Of a stretch of 64,000 bases of DNA, positions 26,689 to 34,919 are shown piece by piece; position 1 is the first letter of the stretch, and each line of letters opens with the position of its first letter. The stretch comes from an uncultured Sphaerochaeta sp. (GTDB lineage Bacteria; Spirochaetota; Spirochaetia; Sphaerochaetales; Sphaerochaetaceae). The DNA is taken from contig NZ_OY781062.1 of assembly GCF_963676285.1 (NCBI RefSeq), forward strand, positions 186,001 through 250,000, written 5' to 3'. The notes under the pieces are model-generated. The model searched no databases. It saw only the letters and a program-made list of their open reading frames with translations, and was not told the origin of the DNA. Made by a program: the position numbers and the translations under genes.

Positions 26689-28167
26689 ATGGATACCCGA
26701 TTTGCAATCTCAACCTACCCTGATGCAGCAGAAATCTCAAAGAAACTTGACGCATTGATCAAGAGCCCCATCTACAGTATTTCCAGAGAGGCCTTGGCAC
26801 ACTACGAGAGAACATATTTTGATGGATCTTGCCCTCGTTCAAAATCCATGATAGGGGAGGCCAAGGACTATATCCCAGGTGGAGTACAACACAATCTCGC
26901 ATTCAATCATCCCTTCCCATTAGTGATGAAGAAGGCAGAAGGAGCATATCTGTATGACATCGACGGGCACAGGTATTTCGACTTTCTGCAAGCAGGAGGG
27001 CCTACGGTTCTTGGTTCCAATCCCCCATCTGTTAGGGAGAAGGTTGTAGAACTCCTGCAAGATGGCGGTCCGTCCACAGGTCTCTTTCACGAGTATGAGT
27101 ATAAACTTGCAAAAAAGATATGTGACAGCATTCCCAGCGTTGAGATGTTCAGGATGTTCAACTCAGGTTCAGAAGCATGCATGGCAGCCATAAGGGTTGC
27201 AAGGCTTGCTACTGGTCGCAAGAACATCATCAAGATGGGCGGTGCATACCACGGCTGGAGTGACCAACTTGCCTATGGGATACGGCTGCCGGGTACAAAG
27301 GGGATACAGGCGCATGGAGTACCCTCCTATCTCTTCAAGCATACCCAGGAATTTTTTCCCAACAACCTTGATGCATTGGAGCGGACCCTGCGTTTGAATA
27401 AGCTTAGGGGAGGAACCGCTGCGGTCTTTATTGAACCGATAGGACCTGAAAGTGGTACCAGGCCACTGGACAAGCAGTTCAATGAAGAGGTGGAAAAGCT
27501 GTGCCGTTCCTATCATGCATTGCTGGTATTTGATGAGGTGGTGACCGGGTTCAGGATTGGTATGGCAGGAGCCCAGGGATATTTTGGCGTTTCCCCTGAT
27601 CTTACGGTATTTGGAAAGGTCATCGCTGGGGGATATCCTGGTGCTGGTGGGCTTGGCGGCAAAAAGGACTATATGAAATATCTTGCTGCAGGGATACAGA
27701 CCGGAGATAAGATTCACAAGGCACTGGTTGGGGGTACGATGGCCGCAACACCATTGAGCTGCGTTGCCGGATACTATACCTTGGAGGAAATAGACAAGAG
27801 TAATGCCTGCCAGAGGGCCGGCCTCATGGGGGACCGACTCACAAAAGGTTTGCAAACACTCATACATACGTATTCACTCCCGTTTGTGGCTTTCAACCAA
27901 GGCTCCATCTGTCATCTGGAGACGGTTGGAACCATGCACTTCTCCGTCAATTGGAAGAAACCGTGGACCATCCCGCATGTTATCTCAGAAACATCAAAGA
28001 GAAAAAAAGAGATGGAGTATATGGGAGCAGCCTATATGGCCGAAGGGTTGGTAACGTTGGCGGGAAGCAGGCTCTACACCAGTGCAGCATACACTGAAGA
28101 GATGATTGACGAGTCACTGAAAGCCTTCGACCGGGTATTTTCCCAGATTGAGTGTATCAAGGATTGA
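26689..28167 (+). CDS. Class III aminotransferase, glutamate-1-semialdehyde-aminomutase-like
   Basis: A 492-residue PLP enzyme. IPGGVQHNLAFNHPFPLVMKKAEGAYLYDIDGHRYFDF, FNSGSEACMAAIRVAR, KMGGAYHGWSD and VFDEVVTGFRI are fold-type I class III motifs, and FGKVIAGGYPGAGG holds the PLP lysine. It is ~60 residues longer than HemL. Operon context with a kinase and an aldolase argues for a sugar-derived amino compound or aldehyde as substrate rather than haem synthesis. AGGAGG precedes the ATG. Confidence 0.85.
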   Translation: MDTRFAISTYPDAAEISKKLDALIKSPIYSISREALAHYERTYFDGSCPRSKSMIGEAKDYIPGGVQHNLAFNHPFPLVMKKAEGAYLYDIDGHRYFDFLQAGGPTVLGSNPPSVREKVVELLQDGGPSTGLFHEYEYKLAKKICDSIPSVEMFRMFNSGSEACMAAIRVARLATGRKNIIKMGGAYHGWSDQLAYGIRLPGTKGIQAHGVPSYLFKHTQEFFPNNLDALERTLRLNKLRGGTAAVFIEPIGPESGTRPLDKQFNEEVEKLCRSYHALLVFDEVVTGFRIGMAGAQGYFGVSPDLTVFGKVIAGGYPGAGGLGGKKDYMKYLAAGIQTGDKIHKALVGGTMAATPLSCVAGYYTLEEIDKSNACQRAGLMGDRLTKGLQTLIHTYSLPFVAFNQGSICHLETVGTMHFSVNWKKPWTIPHVISETSKRKKEMEYMGAAYMAEGLVTLAGSRLYTSAAYTEEMIDESLKAFDRVFSQIECIKD

Positions 28168-28170
28168 TGT

Positions 28171-29259
28171 ATGGAACTTCAGGAAGCAAAACAGGCGGTA
28201 CTGGAAGCAACGAAAAAATTGGTTGCCTCGCAATTGGTTGCAAGAACATGGGGAAATATCAGCTGCAGGGTAGGGAATAATCAATTCCTTATTACCCCCA
28301 GCGGTAAGTCTTATGACCAGTTGACGGAGGATCAATTGGTATTGGTCTCGCAAGATGATCTCAGCTATACAGGTTCCCTGAAACCTTCATCAGAGAAGGG
28401 AATCCATGCCTTGGTCTATAGAACGCATCCAAAGGTGAACTGTGTTATACACACCCATCAGGAGATGGCTTCTTTGGTGAGTCTGATCAGCAAAGACTTC
28501 AATATTCCCGATGATTGGAGTGAACTACTGGGTGAAACCATTCCCACATCACCGTATGGAATGCCTGGTACCAAGGCTTTGATGAAGCATGTAGGCAGCA
28601 TACTGAAAAGCTATACAGGTCCTGCAGTCCTGATGGCTAACCATGGTGCGCTTTGTTTTGGATCCAGTCCTCAAGAGGCGTTCAGCATTGCTGAAGCCTT
28701 GGAAGAAGTATGTAAGGAGCAGGCCTATCATCTCTCCCCACTTCTATCTTCCCTCGAGGGGGAAATACAAACAACAATCTTAGCAAGGAGAGATGGTGAG
28801 GAAGTGACGTATACAACTAATGCTTCTCCTTTATTACAGGCAATGGGGAAACAGATAATGAAGAGTAAGAAGGAATGTAATTATATACTCTTGCTTACCT
28901 CGCAGGAAATTCTGGAGGTAAGTAAAAGAGGTAAAACATTGCATGCGTATCTCGATGATTTCGCACAGATAGCCGGCCCTTCAGTACACATATACCAACA
29001 GAATCGAATAGGATCCTTACACCTCAAGCATCGTGATGCAATGCTTATTGAAGGAGTTGGTGCACTTTGTATGGGCAGCAGTGAATCAGAGGCTCTTGCG
29101 GTAGCGACACTGGTCCAAAAGAACAGCAAAGCTGCATTACTTAGACTCTCCTGTGCACAGGTGAAACCCCTTCCTTATCTGGATACCCATCTGATGCGGT
29201 ATGTGTACAAGAGGAAGTATGCAAAACTCGCTTGCGCTTCCACAAAGAGTGAAATGTAA
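28171..29259 (+). CDS. Tandem class II aldolase/adducin-domain protein
   Basis: A 362-residue protein. Residues ~1-195 are a class II aldolase domain: ARTWGNISCRVGNN, FLITPSGKSYDQLTEDQLVLV, the zinc ligands in CVIHTHQEMA and MANHGALCFGSS. Residues ~210-345 look like a second, degenerate copy in which DAMLIEGVGALCMGSSESEA aligns with AVLMANHGALCFGSSPQEA, but the zinc histidines are lost. The first domain should cleave a phosphorylated sugar or polyol to dihydroxyacetone phosphate and an aldehyde. It starts 3 nt after the aminotransferase stop. The last gene of the operon. Confidence 0.83.
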   Translation: MELQEAKQAVLEATKKLVASQLVARTWGNISCRVGNNQFLITPSGKSYDQLTEDQLVLVSQDDLSYTGSLKPSSEKGIHALVYRTHPKVNCVIHTHQEMASLVSLISKDFNIPDDWSELLGETIPTSPYGMPGTKALMKHVGSILKSYTGPAVLMANHGALCFGSSPQEAFSIAEALEEVCKEQAYHLSPLLSSLEGEIQTTILARRDGEEVTYTTNASPLLQAMGKQIMKSKKECNYILLLTSQEILEVSKRGKTLHAYLDDFAQIAGPSVHIYQQNRIGSLHLKHRDAMLIEGVGALCMGSSESEALAVATLVQKNSKAALLRLSCAQVKPLPYLDTHLMRYVYKRKYAKLACASTKSEM

Positions 29260-29430
29260 TACTTTAAAAAAGGTATTTGAAAATACTTTCTAATAGATAC
29301 AAAATAGTTATTCTTGTCCCATAGCGTTTTATTTTTTGACAATTTTCACCTATTGACAGATGTACTGTATTGGTTTTCAATCAGAGCAGAATTATGATTG
29401 TGCTAGTAGCTATATATAAGGAGCTTTGAT

Positions 29431-31071
29431 ATCAAACAGAATAAACCATCTACCAAACGTAAACTAGACTTTGACATCCATCCTGTGGTGTTCTTCACCT
29501 CCGCTTCCCTTATCATAGGATTTGTCATTGTTTCGGTATTCTTCAACGAGATGCTGGGGAATATATTCAACCCTCTCCTTAATGGAATCTCAACCAACGC
29601 CGGTTGGTTTTTCACGTTGGCAGTGAACATTATCCTGCTGTTCGTGCTCTATCTGATGTTTAGCCGCTATGGTGATATACGACTGGGAGGGGACGATGCT
29701 GAACCGGATTTCAGCACTCTTAGTTGGTTTGCTATGCTTTTCTCTGCTGGAATGGGAATAGGCCTACTCTTCTACGGTGTAGCCGAGCCGATGTTCCATT
29801 TCATGGTTCCTCCGGTTACCGCTGATTCTGCCGCTGAAGCTGCGCAGAATGCCATGAAGTATACCTTTCTCCACTGGGGACTGCATCCTTGGGCTATCTA
29901 TGCCTTGGTTGCGCTTGCCTTGGCGTTCTTCAGTTTCAACAAGGGACAGCCACTATCCATTCGATCGATTTTCTACCCGATTCTTGGTGAGAAGATCAAC
30001 GGAGGATGGGGCAATCTGATTGATATCCTGGCAACTATCGCTACGTTGTTTGGTGTAGCAACCTCCCTCGGGTTTGGTGTACAGCAGATCAATGCAGGAC
30101 TGAATCACCTCACTGGTCTTGAACAGAGCCCTCTTGTACAGCTGTTCCTTATTGCAGGGATCACCACGATTGCCACAATCTCGGTAGTCAGGGGTCTTGA
30201 TGCCGGTATCAGAAAGCTCTCAGAGCTCAATATTTGGCTCGCCTTAGCACTATTGCTGTTTGTGTTCGTATTTGGCCCCACACTCTTCATTGCAAACGGG
30301 TTTGTAGAGAATATTGGTGCTTATCTCTCTTCGTTCGCTGAGATAGCTACATGGAATGAAACATTTGAGAACGCTTCCTGGCAGAATGACTGGACTGTCT
30401 TCTACTGGGCTTGGTGGATTGCTTGGTCTCCCTTTGTAGGCATGTTTATTGCTCGTGTATCCAGGGGTAGGACCATCAGGGAGTTCCTCATGGGAGTACT
30501 CTTGATCCCGACACTTGTTACCTTCTTGTGGATCACTGTATTTGGCAATTCTGCCCTCTATATTGACCTATTCAAGGGAGGCAATCTTGGCCAAGGGGTA
30601 ACTGAAAATGTTCCGCTTTCTCTTTTCCTTCTTTTAGAGCACTTCCCGCTCTCTTCAGTTCTTTCTGTTCTTGGGGTATTGGTGGTGGTGAGTTTCTTCG
30701 TCACCTCATCTGACTCAGGTTCCATGGTAATTGACATTATCACCGCAGGTGGTAACCCCGATCCTCCAATTCCCCAGCGTCTTTTCTGGGCAATTCTGGA
30801 AGGTGTGGTGGCAGCTGCATTGCTGCTCAGTGGAGGACTAGTAGCACTCCAGTCGGCGGTTATTGCAACAGGGCTTCCTTTTGCAGTAGTGCTGCTTGTA
30901 CTTACCTACAGCCTCAAGAAAGGTCTCAATGAGTATACCGGGGTGCAGACGTTCTCTGTGAAGACGGGAAAACTGAAGACCCGCCATTTCCAGATTGAGA
31001 GTGGTGAGGCTCCTCTTGTGCGTTTCCATAAGAAATCCAAGAAAAAACAGCAGGAGAAAACAGATGTTTAA
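29431..31071 (+). CDS. BCCT-family betaine/choline/carnitine transporter, possible ATC start
   Basis: A twelve-helix transporter of the BCCT family. MGIGLLFYGVAEPMFHF, KYTFLHWGLHPWAIYALVALALAFFSFNKGQPLSIRS, the tryptophan-rich FYWAWWIAWSPFVGMFIARVSRGRTIREF and VTSSDSGSMVIDII are diagnostic. It takes up betaine-like osmolytes with Na+ or H+. The first in-frame standard codon is GTG 29485, but conserved family text (KRKLDFDIHPVVFF) begins upstream. The only strong Shine-Dalgarno (AAGGAG, 29418-29423) is 7 nt before ATC 29431, and the frame closes at TAG 29407. No ATG, GTG or TTG exists in frame between. I therefore place the start at ATC, giving 546 residues; GTG 29485 (528 residues) is the fallback. 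Confidence 0.88.
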   Translation: MKQNKPSTKRKLDFDIHPVVFFTSASLIIGFVIVSVFFNEMLGNIFNPLLNGISTNAGWFFTLAVNIILLFVLYLMFSRYGDIRLGGDDAEPDFSTLSWFAMLFSAGMGIGLLFYGVAEPMFHFMVPPVTADSAAEAAQNAMKYTFLHWGLHPWAIYALVALALAFFSFNKGQPLSIRSIFYPILGEKINGGWGNLIDILATIATLFGVATSLGFGVQQINAGLNHLTGLEQSPLVQLFLIAGITTIATISVVRGLDAGIRKLSELNIWLALALLLFVFVFGPTLFIANGFVENIGAYLSSFAEIATWNETFENASWQNDWTVFYWAWWIAWSPFVGMFIARVSRGRTIREFLMGVLLIPTLVTFLWITVFGNSALYIDLFKGGNLGQGVTENVPLSLFLLLEHFPLSSVLSVLGVLVVVSFFVTSSDSGSMVIDIITAGGNPDPPIPQRLFWAILEGVVAAALLLSGGLVALQSAVIATGLPFAVVLLVLTYSLKKGLNEYTGVQTFSVKTGKLKTRHFQIESGEAPLVRFHKKSKKKQQEKTDV

Positions 31072-31744
31072 ACAGATCAGTCAAAAATATGCAGGTGGAT
31101 GTTTTTTCTTGTTACGACAGCAAGAGGATGTAGTAGTCTTTCTGGGAACAGCCTTTCTCGTACATGAACAGGGATATCTCCTTACTGCCACCTACTTGAT
31201 GGAAGAGAACTATGAGGGGTTGATGGTTGCTCGACCCAGCAATCCAGAGGCGTTCTCCCCACTTAGTCTTGATGTGGTACAGGCAATCCCTGTAGAGGTT
31301 GTTAAGGCCGATCATACCACCAATACAGCACTGCTTCATTTTACAAAGCCCCTGATCATCGATACTCCTGACCATATGGTAGGAAATGTTGAATCCGTGC
31401 AGCTGGGTTCGTCGGTATTAGGATTTGGATTCCCTTTCGGACATGAGGACCTGCAGAATCTTGCTGTGCAGAGTGGAATTATTGCTTCCAAAGTTTCACT
31501 CAGGGATTCTGTTAATCTCTTTCTGTTCGACCGAGCCATGCATACTGGGATGGCAGGAGGTCCGCTGGTCAATTATGATGACGGAAGAGTCATTGGTATC
31601 ATGATGGGCCTCTTTGTTCCGAAAGAAGAGGGAGGGGATTTTGTCAGAGGAACCCTACCAGGGTATGAATCGAGTTTCAGTTATGCCATCTCGATCGAGT
31701 ATGGAAAATCTATGCTTGAGGAGTTGGGATTGACGTTAAGATAG
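31064..31744 (+). CDS. Trypsin-fold pseudoprotease
   Basis: A 226-residue protein with the HtrA/trypsin beta-barrel pattern: GTAFLVHEQGYLLTATYLM, VVKADHTTNTALLHF, SSVLGFGFPFG and HTGMAGGPLVNYDDGRVIG. All three catalytic positions are changed: His to Tyr (TATYLM for TNxHVV), Asp to Asn (DHTTNTALL for DxxxDLALL) and Ser to Ala (GMAGGP for GNSGGP). It therefore should not cleave peptides but may bind them. No signal peptide is seen, so it is likely cytoplasmic. ATG 31064 follows CAGGAG and overlaps the transporter stop by 8 nt, which implies translational coupling. Confidence 0.78.
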   Translation: MFKQISQKYAGGCFFLLRQQEDVVVFLGTAFLVHEQGYLLTATYLMEENYEGLMVARPSNPEAFSPLSLDVVQAIPVEVVKADHTTNTALLHFTKPLIIDTPDHMVGNVESVQLGSSVLGFGFPFGHEDLQNLAVQSGIIASKVSLRDSVNLFLFDRAMHTGMAGGPLVNYDDGRVIGIMMGLFVPKEEGGDFVRGTLPGYESSFSYAISIEYGKSMLEELGLTLR

Positions 31745-31771
31745 TTTGTGTCGCTTTCTCAAGTTTTAAAT

Positions 31772-31811
31772 ATATGCACTGTTTGGTAATGAGATACAGA
31801 ACAGTGCATAT
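31772..31811 (+). terminator. Terminator after the transporter/pseudoprotease pair
   Basis: ATATGCACTGTT pairs with AACAGTGCATAT (12 bp) around a 16-nt loop and is followed by TTTTGTCT. It lies 28 bp after the stop at 31744. The minus-strand hydrolase gene ends at 31853, so the hairpin may serve both directions. Confidence 0.75.
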
Positions 31812-31852
31812 TTTGTCTATGAATAACAAAGAATGTATTTGAAGGTGAGCAA

Positions 31853-32782
31853 TCATCTTAAGGCAAACTGCTCCTTCATATACGCTATCCGTTGGCCTAT
31901 GATCATCTGGGTATAACTGCTTTCATAATTCAGCTCAAATCCATGTACAGTCCCCTCTGTCTTTACCAGATTCACATGAATACCTGTCTTTTTAAGCTTG
32001 TTTGCATACTCGATTGCCTCATCCCTGAGACAGTCAAACTCATTGACTTCAATATAGGTTTCTGGCAACCCCTCCAATGAGGTCATCTCATTTGGTGAGG
32101 CGTACGAATCCTTTTTTCCTGAGAGGTAGAGTTTCCACATCTTGGCATTGAGCTTTGCGTTCCAGATAGGGGTATCAATATATTTCTGCATGGAATCAGT
32201 GGATAACCTTGCATCAAGGACTGGATAGATAAGCATCTGGAACTGTGGCATCTGCTGTGAGCGATCTCTGAGCAGATGCGTCACCCCAGAGGCCAACGCA
32301 CCTCCAGCACTATCCCCGTAGATAGCAAGACGTCCAGGATCGATGGAGAGTTCCCTTGCATGGTCTTCTATCCATTGATAGACTGAAAAGCAGTCTTCCA
32401 GCCCATACGGATATGGGTACCTTGGTACCAGCCGATAATCAGCCATGACTACCTTGCATGAACATCCGAGAGCAAAATCAATAATCAGTTTCTTATGGTG
32501 GTCCGCAGCAGGGAGTGCAAATGCTCCTCCATGCAAGAAGAGGATGCAAGGAGCATTTGGCTCAATAGACTTGGGACTATACAAATCTATTGGGATGGGA
32601 TATCCATCATGAGCGATACAGGTTTCTCTCTTGTAAGTGAGCGTTTCAGGGATGGATCGCCGAGCATATGCAGAGCGCGTCAACCTTTGCAGCAATGGTA
32701 GTAATGGTGCATAGAAGGGAATACTCATCTGCAACGCATGAAAATCTTCATGTACCGGATATTTCTTCATGTTGTCACTCAC
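31853..32782 (-). CDS. Alpha/beta hydrolase, HSL/acetyl-esterase type
   Basis: A 309-residue esterase. The oxyanion motif HGGAFALP, nucleophile GDSAGG, acid in EVNEFDCLRDE and catalytic His in GTVHGFEL are all in order. This is the hormone-sensitive-lipase (lip/est) family acting on small acyl esters. GTG 32782 is given; an in-frame ATG at 32770 (MKKYPVHED) is equally plausible. Single gene. Confidence 0.88.
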   Translation of the reverse strand: MSDNMKKYPVHEDFHALQMSIPFYAPLLPLLQRLTRSAYARRSIPETLTYKRETCIAHDGYPIPIDLYSPKSIEPNAPCILFLHGGAFALPAADHHKKLIIDFALGCSCKVVMADYRLVPRYPYPYGLEDCFSVYQWIEDHARELSIDPGRLAIYGDSAGGALASGVTHLLRDRSQQMPQFQMLIYPVLDARLSTDSMQKYIDTPIWNAKLNAKMWKLYLSGKKDSYASPNEMTSLEGLPETYIEVNEFDCLRDEAIEYANKLKKTGIHVNLVKTEGTVHGFELNYESSYTQMIIGQRIAYMKEQFALR

Positions 32783-32828
32783 TACCTGTAGGATGCTGAA
32801 TCATACCATGGAACCAGGTCTCAGCAAA

Positions 32829-32865
32829 CAGTGCACATCCTTTCCTTAGGAAGTGCAGTGCACTG
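32829..32865 (-). terminator. Terminator of the 32886 envelope-protein gene
   Basis: On the minus strand CAGTGCAC and GTGCACTG (8 bp) frame a smaller inner TTCC/GGAA stem, followed by TTTGCTG. It is placed 20 bp after the stop of the envelope protein gene. Confidence 0.6.
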
Positions 32866-32885
32866 AAAAGATTGTTATCCTGTTT

Positions 32886-33491
32886 TCAATCTAAGTACGC
32901 CTTGAATGCAACACTGTTGAAGGACCCGCTTAAGGTATGAGGTTCGATATCAAATATTCTTCTATGTGGAATGTAACGATATCCGTGCACAAATTGGATG
33001 GAGACTCCCTGGAAGATGTTTACTTCAAGTCCGGTAGCGATAGTTCCATGAAGCACATACTCAAGGTCTGACATGACGTACTCATCATCCTCGCTGATCA
33101 GGTGCCCGATAGCCATGGTTCCAATTCCTGCTTGGACAAAGGGGTTGAATGCTGCATCATGAAACATTCTGGCAGTTACTGACAAGCCGCTGCTAAAGGC
33201 AAACGCTGCTTCAGTTTCGGTGATATCAACACCAAAGTCTTCTCCAGGAAAATTCGAAAGCGGTTCAATTCTTGCGAATATTTCCGTGGATGTCCGGCTT
33301 GAAAGTTTGCTTCCAATGGTAATGCCAACATTTGGCACTTCCTGTTCTTCTACAACACTATGGCCATAGTCTATACCGAGGTAGATACGAGGCGATAGGT
33401 ATTCACACCTGTCTGCTGCGAAAAGGGTTGTCATCGTGGTGAATGCGATGATCATGAGTACAACAAGCTGTTTCGTACTGTTTTTGTTCAT
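32886..33491 (-). CDS. Probable outer-membrane protein, paralogue of the 15726 protein
   Basis: A 201-residue protein with a signal peptide (KQLVVLMIIAFTTMTTLFA) and barrel-like alternating segments (TSTEIFARIEPLSNFPG, AAFAFSSGLSVTARMF, VHGTIATGLEVNIF-like, SFNSVAFKAYLD). It aligns with the 15726 protein over its central and C-terminal parts. GGAGAG precedes the ATG. Function unknown. Confidence 0.6.
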   Translation of the reverse strand: MNKNSTKQLVVLMIIAFTTMTTLFAADRCEYLSPRIYLGIDYGHSVVEEQEVPNVGITIGSKLSSRTSTEIFARIEPLSNFPGEDFGVDITETEAAFAFSSGLSVTARMFHDAAFNPFVQAGIGTMAIGHLISEDDEYVMSDLEYVLHGTIATGLEVNIFQGVSIQFVHGYRYIPHRRIFDIEPHTLSGSFNSVAFKAYLD

Positions 33492-33769
33492 AATAATGCT
33501 TATCTCTCCATAGAATTTTTGAGGTCTTCACGAACTCCTGCTTGTACTTTGCAACAACCGTGCCAAAGTAAGAAACCATGGGAAATAGAGCGAAAAGCAC
33601 CCACATACCACATGATGATTTCTTCTGATGGTAAAAATTGCCAACGGGAATGGGTAATTTACCAAAGCGACAAAAGATATTTATGTATTTTTATATGCAC
33701 TCATACAGTATATTTTTCTGCCCTGATACGATACAAATAGAAGTAATACTATGTTGTGGGAGATGAAAC

Positions 33770-34888
33770 ATGTTGGTTCTGATTCTTTCATTGGTGGTGC
33801 TTCTTTCGAGTTGTACAACCACATACTTAGGTGAGGCAGAGACGGGGATCGTACATATTCCCTCAAGTGATGGATACGTGACCGAAGGATTCCTTTCCAT
33901 GCCCGATGATGGGAATTCTGAAACGCTGGTTGTGTACGTCAATGGTTCTGGACCGAATACCTATGATAACAAACGAATGCTGGATGAACAAAAGCAGTTT
34001 ACATATTTTGATCTCTTCCGTGATGAGTTCAATGCACGTGATATAGCATTCTTCAGTTACAATACCCGAGGAGTGACCACTTCAGATGAACCACCGTACT
34101 TTACCTCAGTTGATGACATTGTCTACAGAAGCTACACCCCTCATGCAAGTGTGAATGATGTGGTTGCAATTGTTGAGCAGCTGAGAGAGTACAAAGGACT
34201 ACAGGATGCAAAGATTATCCTGCTTGGATGGAGTGAAGGTACCTTGATCGCTCCCTTGGTGTCACTGAAGACGGATGTTGATGGACTTATCCTCTGTGGC
34301 TTTATGTATGACGATATGATGAGTATTCTCGATTGGCAGCAGACAGGTGGGTCGAGTATGGTCTTCTACCGCAACTACTTTGATTACAACAAGGATGGGA
34401 TTGTATCACCTGAGGAATTTGCTGAAGACAGAAACGGGATTGCTGCACATTTCGGTGTTACCTATGACTATATGGACCAGGACAAGAGCGGGGTCATGGA
34501 TGAAAAAGATTTTGCCATCATGCTTGAACCAACAAGAACTGAACTTTATCGTGCCATAGAAGAGAGAAACAGAGAATTCTTGAAAAACAACTATGGTGTT
34601 TACCTTACTCCAGAATGGTTTGATGCACATAAAATTATGCCAGCGAACAAAGAAATACTTACTTTTATTGATGTACCCATCCATATCATCCATGGGACAT
34701 TTGACCAGAATGCAAGGGTAGAGGGTGTATATGAAATCAAGGAGTTGTTTGATAGCCTGGGGAAAAAGAACCTAACCATCTCAGTCCATGAAGGGTACAA
34801 CCATGATCTGAACTATATGGATTATATTTACAAAGGAGAGATTCCTGAAGGATTGGCTGAGATCTTTACTACAGCTGAAACATTGTAA
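33770..34888 (+). CDS. Alpha/beta-hydrolase lipoprotein with two EF-hand-like loops
   Basis: A 372-residue lipoprotein (VVLLSSC lipobox near residue 15). The hydrolase fold shows YVNGSGPNTYDNK, nucleophile elbow LLGWSEGT, and a terminal His in EGYNHDLNY. Inserted around residues 200-250 are two EF-hand-type calcium loops: DYNKDGIVSPEE (perfect spacing D-x-N-x-D-G-x5-E) and DQDKSGVMDEKD. This pairing in the lid region suggests calcium-controlled or calcium-stabilised activity outside the cytoplasm. GGGAG precedes the ATG. Substrate unknown. Confidence 0.85.
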   Translation: MLVLILSLVVLLSSCTTTYLGEAETGIVHIPSSDGYVTEGFLSMPDDGNSETLVVYVNGSGPNTYDNKRMLDEQKQFTYFDLFRDEFNARDIAFFSYNTRGVTTSDEPPYFTSVDDIVYRSYTPHASVNDVVAIVEQLREYKGLQDAKIILLGWSEGTLIAPLVSLKTDVDGLILCGFMYDDMMSILDWQQTGGSSMVFYRNYFDYNKDGIVSPEEFAEDRNGIAAHFGVTYDYMDQDKSGVMDEKDFAIMLEPTRTELYRAIEERNREFLKNNYGVYLTPEWFDAHKIMPANKEILTFIDVPIHIIHGTFDQNARVEGVYEIKELFDSLGKKNLTISVHEGYNHDLNYMDYIYKGEIPEGLAEIFTTAETL

Positions 34889-34919
34889 TACACAGTGAAA
34901 GTGAGATCAGGGGGATTCT

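Noticed and set aside
27169..27867. 232-codon open frame on the minus strand
   Set aside because: Antisense to the class III aminotransferase, which has clear PLP motifs and operon context.
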